A stretch of DNA of 64,000 nt from positions 209,403 to 273,402 of the forward strand of contig BDDD01000880.1 in the NCBI GenBank assembly GCA_001972305.1, given 5' to 3'. Source of the stretch: Cephalotus follicularis. Lineage: Eukaryota > Streptophyta > Magnoliopsida > Oxalidales > Cephalotaceae. Both the position numbers and the translations under genes were made by a program. The first letter of the stretch is position 1. The number at the start of each line of letters is the position of its first letter. Positions 60,006 through 64,000 of this stretch are shown here, one piece after another. The notes beneath the pieces are model-generated. The model worked only from the letters and a program-made list of their open reading frames with translations. It was not told the origin of the DNA and did no database searches.

Positions 60006-60544
60006 ATACTGGGTTCATGGATTATTCTCAGCAAAACCCACATAGATCATGCATTCTATCCAAGCAAGCATGAATACAACAATCCAATGCAAGCATACAA
60101 GAACTATCTTACACAATATGCATGTCATATATTCAAAAACATGACAAAGTTCCTACTTTTGATTCCAAGTTAGGAATCGAAGGTTCACCCCTTTAAGCTT
60201 TAATCCGATCCTCAGCTTCTCAAGGCTTCAAGATCCGGTCCCATTGCTCCAAGTCCAAGTTCTAAGCTCTGGTCCTCAAGTTTCTTCTCCTAACTCAACA
60301 ATGGTGACACAACATCTCTCCTTCACTTTCTTTCATGGGTAGGGTTTGGAGAAGATGAGAAGGGTGTTTTTAATGGAGTTTTCACCTCTCTCGCTCTCCT
60401 TCCTATCGGCATGACAGGTCGACATGACCTCCATCAATCACTTCTCTCTTTCTCTCTGCAAGCGCAGAGCATGGGCAAGTGAGAAGTGTCACTTCCTTTT
60501 TTCCTTCACGCGTCTTCTCTCAGTACTTTAACTTACCCTGCCGA

Positions 60545-60755
60545 CCGTTTTGGCGTCAGCGTCAACGCTGGGCGTCGACGCATTGACTTCATACCTTGGT
60601 GTTAACAAGCTCCCCGAACCGCGTTAACGCCTATCCCTTTTTGTTCACCATTGATGGACGTCAATGTCCTTGTATGGAGTCAACGCCTTAAGGCGAGAAG
60701 CCTTAAGCGCGTTTCAGTGTTACTTGGCATCGACGTCATTTCATGGCGTTGACGT
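60545..60755. repeat. GTCRRC palindrome array, second cluster, 5' LTR copy
   Basis: Counterpart of 49030-49245 with TGGCGTCAGCGTCAACGC, GGGCGTCGACGCA and others. Confidence 0.8.
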
Positions 60756-60954
60756 GCAAGCACCCTGATTCCTTTACATTCAGCACTTAGATTTATCTTC
60801 CTTCCAAATAAGCCCTTAGCTTATGCAATCATCTTCAATAGTATCAACGACAATAAGCTAAATAAAAGGACAATTAATAGATAAATCTCATATCAATGTA
60901 TAATTTATTCATGATTTATACAATATACATCGAATTGAAATTGCGGTCATTACA

Positions 60955-61823
60955 GCCTGTTGCTTAGCTAGAGCAACTGGGCCAGGCACTGTTGACAACT
61001 GCTGAGCTTGAGGACAATTCCTCATGAAGTGTCCAGGCTGACCACACAAAAAGCATTCTCAAGAATCAAACTTAGAATTCCCAAAATGGAACTGTCCAAA
61101 CAGCTACCATCTCAGTGGTTGCGAAGAAGCTATTGCGCCCTGCTGCGCACCACTGACTGCTGGAGAGAACGCAGGCTACAGGGAAGACATCGCCTGACCA
61201 TCCGACCTGGTCTCCGAACGATATCCTCTACCACCAGACCTTCCAGGGGATCTATTCCTCCTCCTTCCATGACTCTTGGAAGCACTTTCACCTTGCTCGG
61301 CTTGAGAAACAACTCGCTTCTGGCCTCTGTCTTGCCTAGCTCTCTGGTCCGCAAGACTCTGCTCAACACGTTTGGCTGCCACTACCAAGTCGCAAAAGAC
61401 TGTCCACATGATGAGAGCAGCTGAATGCCTCACCTCGGGTTTCAAAACTTCCAAGAACTTCTGACACCGTTCTTCCTGGTCTGCAACAAGCACTGGAGCA
61501 AAATGAGATAACTCCATGAAACGATACTCATACTCTGCTACTGACATGTTGCCTTGACATAGATGGAGGAACTCCCTCCTCTTCTCTTGCACATACGTCG
61601 AAGGATAGAAATACTACTGGAACTCCCGCCGAAAGATATCTCAAGAGATCGCTGCTACGTCAGCATGCCTCACCTTGAAAGCATCCCACCAACGATGAGC
61701 ATTCCTTTGCATCAAGAAAGATGCAAGGCGGATGCGCGAATCGTCTGTGATCCCAATCTGTTCAAAGATCTCTTCAATGCGGCTCAACCATGCATCCACA
61801 TCCGCTGGATCAGCTGTTCCTTC
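60955..61823 (-). pseudogene. gag: gag of outer chromovirus, broken, partial
   Basis: Minus strand, entering from the right at 61823: DPADVDAWLSRIEEIFEQIG near 61760-61820, RWWDAFKVRHADV near 61655-61695, the QEKRREFLHLCQGNMSVAEY region near 61530-61590, YEYRFMELSHFAPVLVADQ, then DRGQKRVVSQAEQ and an arginine/serine-rich linker. It ends in a CCHC zinc knuckle CFLCGQPGHFMRNC (about 61015-61056). The N-terminus is beyond the Copia insertion. The open part reads about 138 codons. Broken in several places. Confidence 0.84.
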
Positions 61824-63094
61824 TGTAGGAAGTCTAGAGGGGGGTGAATAGACTTATAAAATTAAACTAGCAAATATCCTAAAAACAATTTAAACACAAT
61901 CACTAAAATGCGGAAATTAAAGAGTGTAGGGTTGTGAGAGTTGCAAACAAATATATAGTGGTTCGGCAAACCGCCTACGTCCACTCCCCAAGGCCTACCG
62001 TTGTGTATTTCACTAGTATACCCCAATCTGGGCTTGAAACTCCAACTGAGCTTCAACGACTTTTGCTCCAACAAGGCGAATGCATGATTGCTCCTTCCGA
62101 ACTATACAAGAGACAACCTCTCTTGTTTACAAGATGTGTATAGTGCTTGAAGGTTTACAAATTCACAACAAATTTATTTACAATTAAGCTCAAATTGAAC
62201 AAAGCTTCTAGTGATAAAGAATGTAAAAAGTGAAGGCTTTGTAATATGTGAAATTGCTTCAATATAATCTCTTTTGGTGTGGAGAGTGTTTAGAATGTAG
62301 CTTGAGTTGCCTTGAATGATTTTTCAACTTGAATGCTTAAAGTATTTTGGAAAATGTTCCACTTTGGCTTATAAACATGTGCTCCAACGGATCTATTTTT
62401 GAATGTCTAGCATAATCCAGTCGGCTGGATTTGCTGGGCAGTCAGCTGGAGTTGATGGCGTGTATTTTAAAAATAGCCATTGGTGAAGGCAGTCATCTGG
62501 TTCCTCTGGACAGTCGGCTGTTTCTCCAAAACAGTCAGCTGATGCTCTAATTCAGACGGCTGGTTGAGGTGGATTGGACTTCCAAAAAGCTACTGCCATT
62601 TGTACACCACTAGACAGTCGACTAGACCTCCTTGGCAGTTGGATGTTTGGTTCTGGTAGTCGGCTGCTCCCCCTGATGCAATCGGCTGAATGAGGTGGTA
62701 TGAAATTCCAAAAACCGACTGCCATTTTTGCACACTTCTTGGCAGTCGGCTGGCCATCCTTGGCAGTCAACTATTTTTGCCTTGGCAGTCTGCTGGTCCC
62801 CTGATGCAGTCGGCTGGTGTGGAGTGTACTTCAAGTTGCTGGGATTCCTTCAAGAACCAGTCGACTGTTTAATCCAGACAGTCGGCTACTCAACCCAAAC
62901 AGTCGGCTCTCCAACCTGGGCAGTCGGCTGTTTTTGCCTGTATCTACAGAAATAACCTTTGCACAACTTTGGGCATTAAATCAAATGAGTATATGAATTG
63001 ATAGTTCAGAGAATTATGCATACAATTATTACATGCTTGTTAAGCTTCGAAATACCATATGTTAAGACAATTAACAGGGTGGCAAAGGCCAACA
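61824..63094 (-). repeat. 3' LTR of minus SIRE-like element (1.27 kb)
   Basis: On the minus strand it starts TGTTGGCCTTTGCC at 63094 and ends at 61824 (TGTAGGAAG edge read forward). A large CAGTCGGCTG array fills 62410-62935. Frames inside the array are artefacts. Confidence 0.84.
62410..62935. repeat. GTCRRC palindrome array (CAGTCGGCTG type) in Copia LTR
   Basis: About 18 copies of CAGTCGGCTG, CAGTCGACTG, CAGTCAGCTG and CAGTCAACT with 15-60 bp irregular spacing. Many sit in a CTTGGCAGTCGGCTGG or CAGACAGTCGGCT context. It is the densest array in the window. It has the same motif as the gypsy LTR arrays at 54.94 and 56.04 kb, though it lies in a different superfamily. Confidence 0.86.
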
Positions 63095-63667
63095 GTCTCC
63101 CCATTTTTGATGATTGACAAAACATACAAAATTTTGCATAATTTTTTACAAACTTAACACTTTTACTAACCAATGTTCAATATACTCAGTTCTTTCATAA
63201 AATGCCGATTTCATAGTACAAAGCACATCAAACTACACTTGCACAACACAAAAATTTCGAAAAAAAAAATCATACTTTCTCAACATTTTCATATGCTCAC
63301 AAAATTCATTTCATATGCGCACAAAATTCATAACACAAACATTTCTCCCCCTTTTTGTCAAACAACATAAAGATAAAAGGAAGCTCCCCCTCAACCAAAG
63401 CATGTGATTGAAAAGCTCCTCCTTAACACATGCATACTCAATGTATATATCAAAAGAGATCAAAGTGGAGAGAATATATAAGCATTAACACATAAATGAA
63501 GAGAAAATGAAGAGATAAACACACTTTCATTAAACGAATTAAGGCAAGTACATAATCAACTCTAAATTTTCATTACAAAAGCATTTCATAAACAAACTAC
63601 GAATTACACCTTCAACTTTTAACATTCAATTGAATATACAATAAAACATGAAATGCAACAATGTCGC
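63095..63667 (-). promoter_or_regulatory. Polypurine tract and 3' untranslated block of SIRE-like element
   Basis: On the minus strand CAAAAATGGGGAGAC ends at 63095, just before the LTR. Further tracts lie near 63345-63360 (AAAAAGGGGGAG) and 63383-63392 (GAGGGGGAGC). The rest is AT-rich with no supported frame. Confidence 0.78.
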
Positions 63668-64000
63668 TCATGACGATCCGGGAGGAGGGTTTTGTGGAAA
63701 GGCGTTTTGGAACAGCTGGATGAGAGTGGCTTGGCCTTCATAGATTTGGTCCACTCTCCCTCTAATGTACTCAATATCCGCTTGTGCCTAGTCCATCCTC
63801 GCCTGAAGAGACTCTAGAGTGGGTCTGCTGCCACTGCTGCTGCTCGCTCCAACGTTTGGACTCATTGGAAACTGCTGAGCATCATCATCATCTTCTTCCT
63901 CTTCATCCCCATCTACTCCGGCTCTCACATCCGGTTCCCTCACAAGTTCTCTGCCCCCGGCCAGTTGCTTTACTCACACACCACCCTCAAGCTTAATATT
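63668..64000 (-). pseudogene. C-terminal tail of extra 3' coding region of SIRE-like element
   Basis: On the minus strand an acidic run (DGDEEEEDDDD, about 63865-63915) is followed by FPMSPNVGASSSSGSRPTLESL (about 63805-63868), then IEYIRGRVDQIYEGQATLIQL (about 63722-63783), a probable amphipathic coiled-coil, ending FPQNPPPGSS at 63668. SIRE-like elements often carry an extra, sometimes envelope-called, coding region between pol and the 3' LTR. The position and the low-complexity plus coiled-coil tail fit that. I see no transmembrane segment in the visible part, and the family name is inference. Fossil; runs out of the window. Confidence 0.5.

Larger units (their letters stand above)
46931..60954 (-). 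mobile_element. Minus-strand chromovirus with both LTRs, hosting a younger element
   Basis: 3' LTR 46931-49444, pol and gag 49485-54077, primer site 54170-54181, 5' LTR 54186-60954 interrupted by the 54768-59045 element. Both LTRs are about 2.5 kb once the insert is set aside. Over the first ~215 aligned bases I count about 14 differences (about 6%), so insertion is a few million years old at commonly used rates. It sits between gag and pol of the outer chromovirus. I see no clean target duplication (CTGGT on the left, GCCTG on the right). Coding parts have many breaks. Confidence 0.87.
54186..60954 (-). repeat. 5' LTR of nested chromovirus, interrupted
   Basis: Two pieces, 54186-54767 and about 59051-60954, together about 2.5 kb, flank the 54768-59045 insert. 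On the minus strand it starts TGTAATGACCGC at 60954 and ends GGGGTGTGACA at 54186. The sequence resumes after the insert exactly where the 46931-49444 copy continues (GGGCATCAAGACG). Confidence 0.88.
43785..61823 (-). mobile_element. Outer minus-strand chromovirus, split by nested insertions
   Basis: Parts on the minus strand: gag 60955-61823, then pol 46929 to about 43990, a polypurine tract, and the first 118 bp of the 3' LTR (43785-43902). The rest of that LTR is perhaps at 29155-31859. A second chromovirus (46931-60954) lies between gag and pol. A SIRE-like Copia element begins at 61824, so the 5' end is outside the window. The chromodomain and zinc-knuckle gag place it among chromoviruses; the large LTRs suggest the Tekay/Del branch (inference). 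The coding region has several breaks. Confidence 0.82.
61824..64000 (-). mobile_element. SIRE-like Copia element, 3' end, runs off window
   Basis: On the minus strand: the tail of an extra coding region (63668-64000), a purine-tract-rich untranslated block, a polypurine tract, and a 3' LTR (61824-63094). The LTR edge TGTAGGAAGTCTAGAGGGGGGTG is typical of SIRE-like plant LTRs. It inserted into the gag of the outer chromovirus. The left target bases are CCTTC (61819-61823); the right partner lies outside. It is separate from the 10772-20017 element, with a different LTR. Confidence 0.82.

Noticed and set aside
46926-60959. Target duplication for the 46931-60954 element (a GCCTG is near both edges)
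   Set aside because: The left GCCTG is five bases away from the LTR edge, not adjacent. The gag/pol junction of the outer element has locally repetitive CAACAGGC/CAGCAGGC, which explains the resemblance.
62552-62872. Overlapping frames with repeated peptide phrases
   Set aside because: They are the CAGTCGGCTG array read in different frames. The peptide repeats follow from the DNA repeat.
62410-62935. CRISPR-like array of short repeats
   Set aside because: The repeat is only about 10 bp, degenerate and palindromic, spacing is irregular, and it lies inside a plant LTR with no cas genes.
1-64000. A host tRNA, rRNA or ordinary protein gene
   Set aside because: None was found by reading. Every longer frame with recognisable motifs is gag, pol or transposase. 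A tRNA scan would be decisive and was not possible here.

Overview
This is a gene-poor window from a flowering-plant nuclear genome. It is almost entirely nested LTR retrotransposons of the Ty3/gypsy and Ty1/copia superfamilies, with fragments of two DNA transposons. Evidence for a plant: primer sites matching initiator tRNA-Met (TGGTATCAGAG), TG...CA LTRs with 5-bp target duplications, chromodomain integrases, SIRE-type Copia elements and an En/Spm-like transposase remnant with introns. I found no ordinary host protein gene, rRNA, tRNA or CRISPR array. All retroelements are treated as fossils: most coding regions are broken in several places, and none looks competent for a full cycle.

Layout, left to right. 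1-1295: tail of a plus gypsy LTR. 1317-7837: complete-ended gag-only gypsy element on the minus strand (TSD ATCCG), sitting in a minus LTR segment (7843-10255). 10256-10764: part of another minus LTR. 10772-20017: SIRE-like Copia element (TSD GAGAT) whose 3' LTR holds a gypsy solo LTR at 16170-18779 (TSD AACAT). 20038-21480: transposase remnant. 21511-28068: plus gypsy element interrupted by a 1.3-kb terminal-inverted-repeat element. 28069-29154: plus LTR segment. 29155-31859: minus LTR segment. 31860-40117: second Copia element with 2.5-kb LTRs. 40118-43784: 3' end of a plus chromovirus and its LTR. 43785-61823: a large minus chromovirus, split by a second minus chromovirus (46931-60954), whose 5' LTR in turn holds a young gag-only plus element (54768-59045). 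61824-64000: 3' end of a minus SIRE-like Copia element running off the window.

The nesting gives a relative timeline. LTR pairs differ by under 1% in the innermost gag-only element, about 2% in the 31.9-40.1 kb Copia element, and about 5-10% in the stretches compared by eye for the SIRE-like element, the 46931-60954 chromovirus and the 1317-7837 element.

The most unusual signal is a set of irregularly spaced arrays of a 10-bp palindrome-like motif with a shared GTCRRC core (CAGTCGACTG-type and GCGTCGACGC-type). They sit inside LTRs of elements from both superfamilies. I do not recognise this as a named feature. It is the best candidate here for something undescribed, possibly a regulatory, silencing or recombination module gained repeatedly by unrelated LTRs.
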